64,000 nt of DNA, taken from assembly GCA_030652335.1 (NCBI GenBank), contig JAUSAW010000009.1, positions 95,372-159,371 of the forward strand. Reading direction: 5' to 3'. Numbering within the stretch: position 1 is the stretch's first letter; every line of letters starts with the position of its first letter. The DNA comes from Gammaproteobacteria bacterium (GTDB lineage: Bacteria; Pseudomonadota; Gammaproteobacteria; Francisellales; CACEW01). The position numbers were made by a program, and so were the translations under genes. Under the pieces are notes generated by a model. That model did not search any database. It was not told where the DNA came from and worked only from the letters and a program-made list of their open reading frames with translations. Of this stretch, positions 19,415 to 28,482 are shown in pieces.

Positions 19415-20671
19415 ATGAGCAATAATTCACAAAACGATTCAAGCCCAATGCGCGCCTGGACTATCTGTATTACGGCGGCCCTGGGTTTGTTTTTTATCTT
19501 TTTTCAGATGCACGCTTTTAATTCGCTTTCTAGCGATTTAATGAAGGCGTTTAAAATCAATGAATCTCAACTCGGGATTTTTTCGATTATTTTCTTGCTG
19601 TCTAATGGCCTATCCCTTATTCCCGTCAGTTTTTTGATCGATAAATTTTCTATTAAGAAAGCGATTGTAGCGGGAATGGTATGCTCAATAATAAGCTTAG
19701 TAGTATTTGCTAGCGCCCAATCCATTTATATCGCTGGTATTGCTCGGGCATTAGGTGGCATTAGCCAATCTTTTGTATTTTTAGGCTGCTTACGCTTAGT
19801 GGCAAAATGGTTAGAAGACCACTTAGCGTTAGCCAATAGTGTGGTTATTACCATCGGTTTATTTGGTGCCATTGCCGCTCAAACCCCATTAACCCTGCTG
19901 ATTTCTGCGATAGGCTGGCGTCCTGCTTTACTGGTTATTGCGGGGCTAACCACACTTATTACTGTAGTGATTCTATTTGTAGTAAAAGATAAACAGAGCA
20001 AAAAAAGTAAACCCGAGGCCTCTAGCTGGTCTGAAGTGGGCGGCAAATTAAAAGAAGCATTTGTATTTCCTCAGAATTGGCTGTGCGCGGCTTACACCAC
20101 ATTCCTTAATTTGCCCATAGTCGTACTAGGCGGTTTATTAGGAAACATCTATCTGAAAGGTGCTGAAAACCTCGATGCCGTGCAGGCTTCTTCCATCATA
20201 ACTTTACTGTATGCTGGCTCTATGATTGGCGGCCCTATTATTGGATTACTCTCCGATAAAATGGGGCAACGACGTCCGCTTATGTTTATTTGCCCCGTGC
20301 TTGGAATTATCGTAATCTTAGCGATTAGCATTATATCTGGCCTCGGTAATTATCAATTGGCTGGATTATTTTTTGCGCTGGGCCTATTTTCAAGCTCCCA
20401 AGCTTTGGCCTATCCTATTTTAACCGAATGCAATTTAACGAGACTAGCTAGCATTTCCTTAGGATTTGCCTGTGCGGTTTCAACCGTAATGAACTCCTTT
20501 TTGCAATCAGGCTTGGCCGCCTCGCTTAGTTCAAGCTTTTGGAAAAGCCTATCGATCAATCCATTCGATCAATACCGCTCTACTATGCTGCTGTTTGCCG
20601 TTATTTTTCTAGCTGGTATTATAGTGACGCTATTTATTCGCGAAACCTATTGTAAAATTGCCGATCAATAA
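19415..20671 (+). CDS. Major facilitator superfamily transporter
   Basis: A 418-residue, 12-helix inner-membrane transporter. Helices are evident as hydrophobic runs from about 15 onward, with a central cytoplasmic loop rich in Lys and Ser (about 190-210), and the family-typical loop GLLSDKMGQRRP in the C-terminal half (about 279-290). Intracellular Legionella-like bacteria use many MFS proteins for amino acids and other nutrients; the substrate cannot be told here. Ribosome binding site AGGAGG precedes the ATG. Confidence 0.85.
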   Translation: MSNNSQNDSSPMRAWTICITAALGLFFIFFQMHAFNSLSSDLMKAFKINESQLGIFSIIFLLSNGLSLIPVSFLIDKFSIKKAIVAGMVCSIISLVVFASAQSIYIAGIARALGGISQSFVFLGCLRLVAKWLEDHLALANSVVITIGLFGAIAAQTPLTLLISAIGWRPALLVIAGLTTLITVVILFVVKDKQSKKSKPEASSWSEVGGKLKEAFVFPQNWLCAAYTTFLNLPIVVLGGLLGNIYLKGAENLDAVQASSIITLLYAGSMIGGPIIGLLSDKMGQRRPLMFICPVLGIIVILAISIISGLGNYQLAGLFFALGLFSSSQALAYPILTECNLTRLASISLGFACAVSTVMNSFLQSGLAASLSSSFWKSLSINPFDQYRSTMLLFAVIFLAGIIVTLFIRETYCKIADQ

Positions 20672-20752
20672 AGCTGGCGGTTGACTTTATGGCACCTATG
20701 CTCATACTATGATTCATGACATTATTGCTCATTATTAATTAAGGATAACAAA

Positions 20753-21469
20753 ATGAAAAAACTTATCATTGCTGGCGTAGTCGCTGCCGTAAGCATTGCT
20801 TGCATAGGCTCAGCTTATGCTTTGTTTGGTACCGACCTTAAAACACAGATGGATAAAGTAAGCTATTCCATAGGTTATGATGTAGGTAATAATTTCAAAT
20901 CCCAAAATATTGCGATTAACCCATCCGCCTTTAGCGACGGCTTAGAAGCCGGTGTAAACGGCAAGCAACCTGCTATGACGACAGCCGATATGCAAACTAC
21001 CATGCAAGCCTTTCAACAACAAATGATGGAACAAATGGCTCAAAAACAAGCGTCTACCGCCTCGACCAACTTAACTGCCAGCCAAGCTTATATGCAAAAA
21101 ATGGCTAGCCAGCCCGGCGTAAAAGAATTAGAAACCGGTTTATACTACCAAGTCATTACCGCTGGAAAAGGTAGAACCCCGTCGGCACACGATACCGTTA
21201 CCGTAAACTACGAAGGCAGCCTCATTAATGGCACCGTATTCGACAGCTCTTACAAACGTAACCAGCCCATTTCTTTCCAAGTGGATCAAGTTATCCCAGG
21301 CTGGCAAAAAGCTTTAGTTAAAATGCCTGTAGGGTCAACCTGGATGCTTTATATCTCACCAGAACTAGCTTACGGCCAAAACGCACCGCCAAGCATCGGT
21401 CCTAATCAGGCTTTAACCTTTAAAGTTGAACTGATCTCCGCTAGCCCAACTAAAAACAAAAAAGCATAA
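20753..21469 (+). CDS. mip: Mip-like FKBP-type peptidyl-prolyl isomerase
   Basis: A 238-residue exported protein: a signal peptide (about 1-23, ending ACIGSAYA), an N-terminal helical dimerisation region with Met/Gln-rich helices (about 30-115), and a C-terminal FKBP domain from about 130 with VTVNYEGSLINGTVFDSS, VIPGWQKAL and YGQNAPPSIGPN. This is the plan of Legionella Mip and E. coli FkpA. Family members aid envelope protein folding, and Mip promotes macrophage infection. The gene precedes a disulfide isomerase gene with the same AAGGATAAC leader, so both are likely envelope folding factors. Confidence 0.88.
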   Translation: MKKLIIAGVVAAVSIACIGSAYALFGTDLKTQMDKVSYSIGYDVGNNFKSQNIAINPSAFSDGLEAGVNGKQPAMTTADMQTTMQAFQQQMMEQMAQKQASTASTNLTASQAYMQKMASQPGVKELETGLYYQVITAGKGRTPSAHDTVTVNYEGSLINGTVFDSSYKRNQPISFQVDQVIPGWQKALVKMPVGSTWMLYISPELAYGQNAPPSIGPNQALTFKVELISASPTKNKKA

Positions 21470-21490
21470 TCAGGCTCAAAGGATAACGTA

Positions 21491-22318
21491 ATGACTAAGA
21501 ATAAAACAATTTTTTCGATTATCGCCGCTTTTGTAGTTGGTGTAATACTGACCATGGCATTTTATGCGTATCAACAACGAGCAGATGTCGATGCCGGTAA
21601 ATTATTAATCGAAAAAGTAACTCAAGGTAATGTGACCGTGCTAAGCAATTTTAATTCGCTTGGCGATTTAGAAGGTTACGTGGTGCAAAGCACCGGGGCT
21701 AATCCACAACAAGGCGTGATCTATACCGATCGCCAGGCCAACTATTTGATTTCAGGCGTTGTTATCGATACGAATGGCAACAATGTCAATCAGGCTGACT
21801 TTGAAAAATATGTGGCACCTGTCGCGGTCAATAATGCCTATAGCAATTTAGGGAATGCCACCTGGGTCGAGCAAGGCTCACCACAGGCTCCGCATAAAGC
21901 CTATATAATGATTGATCCTAACTGTATCTATTGCCATCAAGTATACCTAGCCCTTCAGCCTCAAATTGCCGCAGGAAAACTAGCCGTTCGTTGGATACCA
22001 GTGGGTTTCTTAAAAGCCAGCAGTGCCGGGAAAGTGTATGCTATTTTAGGTGCGCAAAATCCTTCACAGGCCTTGCAAAAGAATGAGCAGAATTTCAATA
22101 ATTCGATTGAAGAAGGTGGAATTACTCCCGTTAAGAACCCTTCCGCTGCCATTAAAGATCAGTTTAATAAAAACATGCAATTTATGGTGCAAAGTCAGTT
22201 AACCGTGACCCCTGTAATTTTGTATAAAAACACCAGCGGCAACCCAAAAATTTCGATGGGCATGCCTGACCCTGCTAAATTAAACACACTTATCAGCAAA
22301 ATGGGTGCTAACTACTAA
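21491..22318 (+). CDS. DsbC/DsbG-like thiol:disulfide interchange protein
   Basis: Periplasmic thioredoxin-fold disulfide isomerase, anchored or exported by an N-terminal hydrophobic segment (about 8-27). The redox site is Cys145-Ile-Tyr-Cys148, the cis-Pro segment is TVTPVILY near the C-terminus. The N-terminal half fits the DsbC/DsbG dimerisation domain, and the sequence Q..DVDAGKLLIEKVTQG and the overall spacing are closest to DsbG. It is 21 bp downstream of mip, and the next gene overlaps its stop codon. Confidence 0.8.
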   Translation: MTKNKTIFSIIAAFVVGVILTMAFYAYQQRADVDAGKLLIEKVTQGNVTVLSNFNSLGDLEGYVVQSTGANPQQGVIYTDRQANYLISGVVIDTNGNNVNQADFEKYVAPVAVNNAYSNLGNATWVEQGSPQAPHKAYIMIDPNCIYCHQVYLALQPQIAAGKLAVRWIPVGFLKASSAGKVYAILGAQNPSQALQKNEQNFNNSIEEGGITPVKNPSAAIKDQFNKNMQFMVQSQLTVTPVILYKNTSGNPKISMGMPDPAKLNTLISKMGANY

Positions 22319-22683
22319 TGCTAATTATTGTATGTTGTCTATTACTACTGTTCTTCTGGGTTAAAGTTTCACGCGTTAGCCCTGCTAAATACCCTCATGT
22401 TTTGCCAAGCCAAGTAGCGGCCTGGCAAGACATGTTGTGGACTTATTGTCGTCGCTTCACTGGCATGCTATTGATCTGGATTATATTAGCAATCAGTAAT
22501 GGGGCCATCCTCAATCAAGCCTTGCAACACGACGGCGGAATGTGGAACTCGATTTATTACACCAGCCTAATCATTACCTCAGCCTATCTCTTAGCTAGCC
22601 TGGCTTATATTATTATAAGCACCGTTAAAATGAGACGCTGGGCTCGTGAACAAAAGATTTTGCCAAGGCCTAAGGGAGTATAA
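22318..22683 (+). CDS. Small membrane protein, unknown function
   Basis: A 121-residue protein with three hydrophobic segments (about 1-16, 45-63, 80-105) and a basic C-terminus. The start codon overlaps the stop of the disulfide isomerase gene (TAATG), so it is translationally coupled to it. I do not recognise the family; envelope function is suggested only by context. Confidence 0.65.
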   Translation: MLIIVCCLLLLFFWVKVSRVSPAKYPHVLPSQVAAWQDMLWTYCRRFTGMLLIWIILAISNGAILNQALQHDGGMWNSIYYTSLIITSAYLLASLAYIIISTVKMRRWAREQKILPRPKGV

Positions 22684-22687
22684 ACCT

Positions 22688-22999
22688 GTGAATGAACCGA
22701 CCTATTTTATGTTGCTTAAAAATATTCGCGACTCGATTCCAGAAACCCAACGTGCCAACTTCGACCTGCAATTGGCGCTTAGACAAAAAAGCACCACTAT
22801 AGCCTTAGTGTTTAGCCTGCTAACCGGTGTCTTAGGCGTCGATCGATTTTATTTAGGCCAAATAGGCTTAGGCATACTTAAGTTGATCACCGTTGGTGGT
22901 TGCGGCTTTTGGACGTTTATAGACTGGTTTCTCATTATGGGCGCCGCGCGATCCAAAAATATCGAGATTGCCAATGAGATTCGGTATCAGTTAGCCTAA
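22688..22999 (+). CDS. TM2-domain membrane protein
   Basis: About 103 residues from a GTG start at 22688, which has AAGGGAG about ten bases upstream and lies just after the previous stop; a longer frame from 22646 would overlap the preceding gene by 38 bp. It contains the TM2 signature: a first helix, then GVDRFYLGQIGLGILKL and a second helix with the W-x-x-x-D-W turn (FWTFIDWFLI). TM2 proteins are small inner-membrane proteins of poorly known role. Confidence 0.8.
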   Translation: MNEPTYFMLLKNIRDSIPETQRANFDLQLALRQKSTTIALVFSLLTGVLGVDRFYLGQIGLGILKLITVGGCGFWTFIDWFLIMGAARSKNIEIANEIRYQLA

Positions 23000-23017
23000 T
23001 AAGATGACAAGCTGTTG

Positions 23018-23053
23018 TGTCATCCTCGACTTGATCGGGGATCCATTTTTTAA
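23018..23053. repeat. Dispersed repeat, TGTCATCC...GGGGATCCA type
   Basis: TGTCATCCTCGACTTGATC followed by GGGGATCCATTTTTTAA, at the convergent ends of the TM2 gene and hslO; its T-tract end overlaps the hslO stop region. Nearly the same as the second half of the repeat at 53823-53891. Confidence 0.65.
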
Positions 23054-23934
23054 TGCTTCGTATTCGAATCCGACCGTAAACCACCCACTGTAAACAAACG
23101 CTCTACATCGACTCGGTCAAAATCGTAGTGATGATTGCAAAATTCGCATGTGACCTCGATGCTATCGCGATCCAATAGAATTTCTAAGGCTTCCTCTTTA
23201 CCCAAGCCGATTAGCGCATTTTCCATGCGATACACCGAACAGCTACAGCCAAATTGAATGGCATGCGGGGTAAATACCCTTACAATTTCTTGATTATACA
23301 GACGATGCAATAGGGTATGGTTATCCAATTCCAATAATTCATCTGGCGTTAAGGTTTCAGCCAAGGTCAGTACATGGTTCCAACTTTCAGCCTTGGCCTC
23401 AGCATCTTCCGAGGGCAGCTGTTGCAACATTAACCCAGCTGCATGCTTTTCGTTAACCGTTAAGATAATTCGGGTGCCTAACTGTTCCGATTGAACATAG
23501 TAATCTTCGATAGCCTTCGCCACTGAATGCCCGGTGACTTCCACCACGCTTTGGTAACGCTGACCCTTCTCATCAGGCTCGTGGGTAAATAATAATACGC
23601 CCTGACCCAAGGCATCGGCTAAAGAATCCGGGGTAGCCATCTCATCATTCCATTGCACCACTCCGCGCAAATGATAATCGTGAGTACAGCGCACCGATAA
23701 TAGCGTCAAAGGTCCATTACCCTGAAATTGCAGGGTTAACTTGCCTCGCTGTTTGGACATGCCATTTAATAAACTCACCGCCACCAGGGCCTCAGCCAAT
23801 AACTGGCGGATCACAGGTGGGTAGTAATGTTGGGACAATATAGTTTGAAAGCTTTCATCCAGGCGCACTATCTCGCCGCGAACCGGATGATTATCGAATA
23901 TAAAATTCTGAACTGTGTCGTGCTCTAAATGCAT
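23050..23934 (-). CDS. hslO: Redox-regulated chaperone Hsp33
   Basis: Cytosolic holdase activated by oxidation and unfolding. The N-terminal domain carries GNGPLTLLSVRC and the V-T-G-H segment. The C-terminal zinc switch has Cys-Ser-Cys and Cys-Glu-Phe-Cys (GCSCSVYR ... VTCEFCNHHYDF). I chose the internal ATG at 23934 (MHLEHDT, 294 aa, close to the usual 290) rather than the frame opening at 24003, whose 23 extra residues do not fit the family and would overlap the hemF start. Confidence 0.94.
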   Translation of the reverse strand: MHLEHDTVQNFIFDNHPVRGEIVRLDESFQTILSQHYYPPVIRQLLAEALVAVSLLNGMSKQRGKLTLQFQGNGPLTLLSVRCTHDYHLRGVVQWNDEMATPDSLADALGQGVLLFTHEPDEKGQRYQSVVEVTGHSVAKAIEDYYVQSEQLGTRIILTVNEKHAAGLMLQQLPSEDAEAKAESWNHVLTLAETLTPDELLELDNHTLLHRLYNQEIVRVFTPHAIQFGCSCSVYRMENALIGLGKEEALEILLDRDSIEVTCEFCNHHYDFDRVDVERLFTVGGLRSDSNTKH

Positions 23935-23997
23935 AGATGCTTGGCCTTTAGTTTGATATAGTGCCACTATACTAAAAATAAGCCTTAAGATCACTAT

Positions 23998-24939
23998 ATG
24001 CAAAACTATATTAGTCAGGTTCTGGAATATCTCAGTGCGCTACAACAGCAACTTTGCACAGCTTTTGAGGCGCATGAGCCTCATGCTAAATTTATAATCG
24101 ATGCTTGGGGATCGCCCCTCTCCCTCGGAATTGAGAATTCCTCGACCTCCCCCACGAAGGGGGGAGGTAAAACCTGTGTACTGGAAAATGGTACGGTCAT
24201 CGAAAAAGGTGGCGTGAATTTTTCGCATGTTAGGGGTGACAAACTCCCCCCTTCGGCCAGTGCCATTCGCCCTGAACTGGCCGGCCGCTCGTTTCAAGCC
24301 ATGGGTGTCTCTGTGGTCATCCATCCTAAAAACCCTTTTGTGCCCACCTCGCATTTTAATATTCGCTTTATCGTAGCCGAAGCACCGGGTGTTGCTCCAA
24401 TCTGGTGGTTTGGCGGAGGCTTTGATCTCACCCCTTACTACGGTTTTAATGAAGATTGTGTGCATTGGCACCAAACCGCCAAGGCAGCCTGCGAGCCTTT
24501 TGGCGCCGGTCTTTATCCTAGATTTAAGGCCCACTGCGATGAATATTTTTATCTCAAACATCGTGCTGAAGCCCGTGGAATAGGCGGGCTATTTTTTGAT
24601 GATTTCAATGAATTAGGCTTTGAGGACTGCTTTAGTTTTCTGCAAAGCATGGGCCAAGCCTATCAAGATGCCTACCTGCCTATCCTTACTAAGCGCAAAA
24701 ATACGCCCTTTGAGACTAAGCATCGAGAGTTTCAACTATATCGACGTGGACGCTATGTCGAGTTTAATCTATTATATGACCGTGGCACCTTATTTGGCCT
24801 ACAATCTGGCGGTCGTACCGAGTCGATTTTAATGTCGCTACCCTCGGTAGTGCATTGGAATTATAATTGGCAACCAGAACCAGGCTCGGCTGAAGCGGCC
24901 CTGTATACCGACTTTCTACCCATCAAAAATTGGGCATAG
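23998..24939 (+). CDS. hemF: Oxygen-dependent coproporphyrinogen III oxidase with repeat-derived insertion
   Basis: Converts coproporphyrinogen III to protoporphyrinogen IX in haem synthesis with O2. Family segments are intact: [64 protein letters not shown] and [35 protein letters not shown] in consecutive stretches. Residues about 38-59, directly after Trp37, replace the usual short Gly-rich linker by some 12 extra residues and are encoded by a palindromic repeat (24107-24167). The frame is kept, so the enzyme is probably still made. Divergent from hslO. Confidence 0.95.
   Translation: MQNYISQVLEYLSALQQQLCTAFEAHEPHAKFIIDAWGSPLSLGIENSSTSPTKGGGKTCVLENGTVIEKGGVNFSHVRGDKLPPSASAIRPELAGRSFQAMGVSVVIHPKNPFVPTSHFNIRFIVAEAPGVAPIWWFGGGFDLTPYYGFNEDCVHWHQTAKAACEPFGAGLYPRFKAHCDEYFYLKHRAEARGIGGLFFDDFNELGFEDCFSFLQSMGQAYQDAYLPILTKRKNTPFETKHREFQLYRRGRYVEFNLLYDRGTLFGLQSGGRTESILMSLPSVVHWNYNWQPEPGSAEAALYTDFLPIKNWA
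24107..24167. repeat. Palindromic element inserted in hemF
   Basis: Two hairpins inside the hemF frame: GGAATT-GAG-AATTCC and CCTCCCC-CACGAAG-GGGGAGG, preceded by GGGGATCGCCCCTCTCCC. The reverse complement resembles the intergenic repeat at 28148-28216 (CTCCCCCTCCCC...GGGGGAGG...GGGGAGAGGGC). Confidence 0.75.
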
Positions 24940-24987
24940 TCGAAATATATGATAAACTACCAGCGAAATTAACATAATGGATGGCTT

Positions 24988-25500
24988 ATGAAACACGAAA
25001 TTAACACCGAATTAGACGATGATTTGTGGAACCGCAACGACACAGAGTCTTTAAATAACGAGACTTATCATATTCTTTTGGTTGAGCAATATAAGCTTTA
25101 TGTCGAGATGACCGATAGAATTAGCGCTCGTCGTAGCCTGGCTAACACCTATTTCCTAACCTTTCACGCTATCGTGCTAGGCGTATTGGGAATCACCCTA
25201 AGCCATCAACAAGCCGTGCATCGCGTTGGGTTCTTATTGTTCCCATTACTAGGCTTGCTTGTTTTATGTTATGGCTGGTGGCGTTTAGTGCAATACTTCA
25301 GACGCGTTACAAGCGCCAGAAACAAAGTGATTATCGAGCTTGAAAAGCGTATGCCATCAAGCCCATCGATGCTAGCGGAGCGAAAAGTCACCGGTAAAGA
25401 TAATCCATACAGACCATTAAAACGCATGGAAGTCGCCCTACCGATCGTGTTTGCTTTGCTGTATATATTCTCGTTTATCTATGCGACGCATTTGACCTAA
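24988..25500 (+). CDS. RipA-family-like inner-membrane protein
   Basis: A 170-residue protein with a soluble N-terminus containing EQYKLYVEMTDRISARRSLANTYF in adjoining stretches (about 30-55), two membrane helices (about 55-72 and 79-98), a basic loop and a last helix (about 146-166). The motif Y-K-L-Y-V-E-M-x-D-R-I-S-A-R-R followed by paired helices matches my memory of the RipA membrane proteins; in Francisella RipA is needed for growth inside cells. Monocistronic, downstream of hemF. Confidence 0.5.
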   Translation: MKHEINTELDDDLWNRNDTESLNNETYHILLVEQYKLYVEMTDRISARRSLANTYFLTFHAIVLGVLGITLSHQQAVHRVGFLLFPLLGLLVLCYGWWRLVQYFRRVTSARNKVIIELEKRMPSSPSMLAERKVTGKDNPYRPLKRMEVALPIVFALLYIFSFIYATHLT

Positions 25501-25517
25501 ACTGTCATAAATTCTTC

Positions 25518-25560
25518 TGTCATCCTGGGGCGCCGATAGGCGAACCCGGGATCTAATCTT
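25518..25560. repeat. Dispersed repeat, near copy of 7236-7280
   Basis: TGTCATCCTGGGGCGCC followed by GATAGGCGAACCCGGGATCTAA, lying between convergent genes. It differs from the copy upstream of clpB at only a few positions. Confidence 0.7.
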
Positions 25561-25572
25561 TTCTATATGATG

Positions 25573-26580
25573 TCACTCTCGCGAAGGAGGGAATCTAGAC
25601 TCTAGTGCAGAAACAGTTTCACTCATGGCAACTCTAAGCGGAGTGACTACTCCAGCACTCACTGTTACTGCTGGTTCAGGAGCTCTTAGCGCCACAGACA
25701 ACTGATACAATAAATCACCGATACTTGTCGCTGATAGAGCAGAATCTATTCCTTTGCCTGCACAAACGGTCATAGATTGGCAAATTAAACGCATATCGTC
25801 AGATTTCGTAGCGCTATCCATCAAACTTTTCAGCATATTTTCACGCGCAGTGCCCTCATATTCAGCAACATGAACTAATATAATGCTTGCAATTTCAAAC
25901 TGAGCTTGTTTATAGAAATCAGAGCTTTCTGGTATTTGATAATAACAATCCAGTGCGAAATTAAGATCAATTTTATATGCTGCGTCTGAAGCCCCAGCTC
26001 CTGCAGTAGCTACGGTACTATCTGTTTCTTGAAGATATCCATGTTGGGCAAGATAGCCTAATGCAAAACGACATTTATCAGTCTCATCACTATCTTGCAC
26101 ATACTTTAGGGCTTTTTCATTCGACTGCCTATAGCAATCGGCCAAATCTTCAACACTATAACTATAGATTGGACATCCGCTCGCTAGCTTTAAATTTCTA
26201 ATAAGGTCAAACGGCAAAGACTCTTTATTAAAAATTTTAACACAATCAAAAAAAAGTATTTTGTCATCAGCAAGGGAGGTTATGAAATACGCTTCGCAGA
26301 GATTATCAGATTTAGAATATTTTACGTCAAAATCATATGACGTAAAAAAATCCCTAAATTCATCCAATTCATCTTGAACCTTAGTGTGTATAGTTACCCA
26401 AAACTCTAATAGACTATCATCAAATTTACGTAACCCGACTTTTACAAGTTTGTGTCTATCTTTTAAAGATTCAGCTACGCAGTACTCATATACTGGTTGA
26501 GTACCATTCTCTCTTCTATTTTGCTTAATAAAAGCCTCTGGCGTTGTCTCGCTTCTAGGCGTCAATTTAAATCCTTGCAT
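25573..26580 (-). CDS. Putative effector under PmrA-type promoter
   Basis: About 335 residues of unknown function. The first 140 look like a mixed alpha/beta domain. From about 140 on there are helix pairs with A-L-x-x-L-G-Y-L-A-x-x-G-like spacing, suggesting Sel1/TPR-type repeats. An Ala/Gly-rich linker breaks them. I set the start at 26580 (MQGFKL), because AAGGAG lies eight bases upstream and the predicted -10 box at 26609-26614 lies between this ATG and the longer frame's first codon at 26619, which would fall outside the transcript. Monocistronic; divergent from asnS. The effector role is inferred from the promoter. Confidence 0.55.
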   Translation of the reverse strand: MQGFKLTPRSETTPEAFIKQNRRENGTQPVYEYCVAESLKDRHKLVKVGLRKFDDSLLEFWVTIHTKVQDELDEFRDFFTSYDFDVKYSKSDNLCEAYFITSLADDKILFFDCVKIFNKESLPFDLIRNLKLASGCPIYSYSVEDLADCYRQSNEKALKYVQDSDETDKCRFALGYLAQHGYLQETDSTVATAGAGASDAAYKIDLNFALDCYYQIPESSDFYKQAQFEIASIILVHVAEYEGTARENMLKSLMDSATKSDDMRLICQSMTVCAGKGIDSALSATSIGDLLYQLSVALRAPEPAVTVSAGVVTPLRVAMSETVSALESRFPPSRE

Positions 26581-26608
26581 ATTATTCTCCTTATTTAAAA
26601 TTTCAGCC

Positions 26609-26640
26609 ATTCTAACCATAAAATCTTAAGGTTTTCTGAA
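26609..26640 (-). promoter_or_regulatory. PmrA-type promoter, one imperfect half-site
   Basis: Minus strand: TTCA (26637-26640), seven bases, TTAA (26626-26629), eleven bases, -10 TAGAAT (26609-26614). The spacer GAAAACC is close to the TAAAACC of the copies at 16126-16140 and 58887-58901. Confidence 0.65.
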
Positions 26641-26713
26641 GGCGCTATTAATACCTGATTTTTTCCGATTATCTGGTATACTAGCGGGCAATTTTCGTAT
26701 GTTTGAGGCCGCT

Positions 26714-28108
26714 ATGAACAATCTATCTATCGCCGCATTATTAAAACACCAACCCGGTGCTGAAGTCACTATAAAAGGCTGGGTTCGCACCCGTCGTGAC
26801 TCTAAAGCCGGTATCTCTTTTGTCACCGTGCATGATGGTTCATGCTTTGAAGGCATTCAGGCTGTCGTGCCTAATACCCTGCCTAATTACGATTCCGAAG
26901 CGTTAAAGCTGACTAAAGATTGCTCAGTCATTATCAATGGTAAATTGGTCGCCTCGCAAGGTAGCGGCCAGGCTGTTGAGATTCAAGCCGATAGCATTGA
27001 AGTTCTAGGCTGGATTGAAGATCCTGACACCTATCCTATGTCGCCTAAACGTCACTCTATGGAACATTTGCGTGATTATGCCCACCTTCGCCCTCGAACC
27101 AATATCATCGGTGCGGCAGCTCGGGTTCGCGATTGTTTGGCTCAAGCTATCCATCGCTTTTTTCATGAAAACGGCTACTTTTGGATTCATACCCCGATTA
27201 TTACCGCTAGCGATTGTGAAGGCGCGGGGGAGTTATTTAGAGTCTCTACCCTGGATTTAGCCAATATCCCTAAAGCCAAAGACGGCTCGGTAGATTTCTC
27301 TCAAGACTTTTTTGGTAAAGAGGCCTTTTTAACCGTATCCGGTCAGTTAAATGTCGAGGCCTATTGCTTAGCTTTATCTAAAGTCTATACCTTTGGCCCT
27401 ACCTTTCGCGCTGAAAACTCCAATACCAGCCGCCATTTAGCGGAATTTTGGATGATCGAACCTGAAATCGCCTTCGCTAATTTAGAAGACGATGCGGCCC
27501 TGGCCGAAGAATTATTAAAATATGTGGCGAAGGCGGTATTAGCTGAGCGTTCCGATGATATGGCCTTCTTTAACCAATGGGTCGATACCACCTGTTTGGC
27601 GCGAATCGAAAAATTAGCCACCTCCAGCTTTACCCATATGGATTATTCCGAGGCGATTACCATCCTCGAGCAATCCGGCGAGAAATTCCAATACCCTGTA
27701 AAATGGGGCCTGGATTTGCAATCCGAACACGAGCGCTACCTCTGCGAGAAAAAAATCGGCGGACCGGTGGTGCTAAAAAACTACCCTAAAGAGATTAAAT
27801 CCTTTTATATGCGCTTAAATGACGATGGCAAAACCGTAGCCGCTATGGACGTGTTAGTCCCAGGTATTGGCGAGCTTATCGGCGGCAGCCAGCGTGAAGA
27901 GCGCTTAGATGTCTTGGATACACGCATTAGAGAATGCGGTATGAACCCAGAAGATTATTCCTGGTACCGCGATTTACGCCGTTATGGTTCGGTGCCTCAT
28001 GCAGGATTTGGCCTAGGATTTGAGCGCTTGGTAAGCTATATTACCGGCATCAATAATGTCCGCGACGTGATTCCTTTCCCACGAGTGCCAGGCAATGCTT
28101 CCTTCTAA
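26714..28108 (+). CDS. asnS: Asparaginyl-tRNA synthetase
   Basis: Class IIb synthetase charging tRNA-Asn. N-terminal OB-fold anticodon-binding domain with [16 protein letters not shown] near residues 20-35; catalytic motifs include [21 protein letters not shown] (in two adjoining parts) and the C-terminal [13 protein letters not shown] with [10 protein letters not shown]. From the ATG at 26714 the protein has 464 residues, matching E. coli AsnS; GAGG lies eight bases upstream. The longer frame starting at 26699 adds only five residues. Divergent from the effector-like gene at 25.6-26.6 kb. Confidence 0.97.
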   Translation: MNNLSIAALLKHQPGAEVTIKGWVRTRRDSKAGISFVTVHDGSCFEGIQAVVPNTLPNYDSEALKLTKDCSVIINGKLVASQGSGQAVEIQADSIEVLGWIEDPDTYPMSPKRHSMEHLRDYAHLRPRTNIIGAAARVRDCLAQAIHRFFHENGYFWIHTPIITASDCEGAGELFRVSTLDLANIPKAKDGSVDFSQDFFGKEAFLTVSGQLNVEAYCLALSKVYTFGPTFRAENSNTSRHLAEFWMIEPEIAFANLEDDAALAEELLKYVAKAVLAERSDDMAFFNQWVDTTCLARIEKLATSSFTHMDYSEAITILEQSGEKFQYPVKWGLDLQSEHERYLCEKKIGGPVVLKNYPKEIKSFYMRLNDDGKTVAAMDVLVPGIGELIGGSQREERLDVLDTRIRECGMNPEDYSWYRDLRRYGSVPHAGFGLGFERLVSYITGINNVRDVIPFPRVPGNASF

Positions 28109-28147
28109 AGGCCTATATTAGTTGATTGATAAGAGAAACCGTCCATT

Positions 28148-28216
28148 TTCACTATTCATGCCCACCAACTCCCCCTCCCCACTCGCGGGGGAGGAATGGG
28201 GAGAGGGCAAGGAGCC
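28148..28216. repeat. C/G-rich palindromic repeat before the small membrane gene
   Basis: CTCCCCCTCCCC and GCGGGGGAGG form a hairpin, followed by AATGGGGAGAGGGC and AAGGAGCCCC. Its last bases appear to provide the ribosome binding site (AAGGAG) of the gene at 28225. Same family as the element inside hemF. Confidence 0.7.
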
Positions 28217-28224
28217 CCATAAAG

Positions 28225-28473
28225 ATGTTTGATTTTATAAATACCTTAAGCCCAGCAATGAGCAGCGTTCATAGCCTATTTTTTATATTGATCATCGTGC
28301 TGCACCTGATATTCGCCAGCGGCGTGGCTAAAGATATAGGCCTATTAACGAAGCGTGGACTGCCCACCATTATTATCCCAGGCTATGCTTGGGTGCTAGC
28401 AACCTTAGTAGGGGGCATCTTTACTCTAGCCATTTATTGGCTTATCCATCACTCTAATTTCGCTAAAAGATAG
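28225..28473 (+). CDS. Small membrane protein upstream of the mevalonate genes
   Basis: An 82-residue protein with two to three hydrophobic helices (about 12-32, 45-75). The frame is open upstream to 28126, but those residues are encoded by a palindromic repeat, so I start at the ATG at 28225. AAGGAG from the repeat end is about ten bases upstream. It sits 9 bp before the HMG-CoA reductase gene and could be the first gene of that operon. No family recognised. Confidence 0.6.
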   Translation: MFDFINTLSPAMSSVHSLFFILIIVLHLIFASGVAKDIGLLTKRGLPTIIIPGYAWVLATLVGGIFTLAIYWLIHHSNFAKR

Positions 28474-28482
28474 GCCAAGCAC

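Noticed and set aside
24040..24561. 173-residue minus-strand ORF inside hemF
   Set aside because: Antisense shadow of a clearly recognised gene, with no ribosome binding site and no family features.
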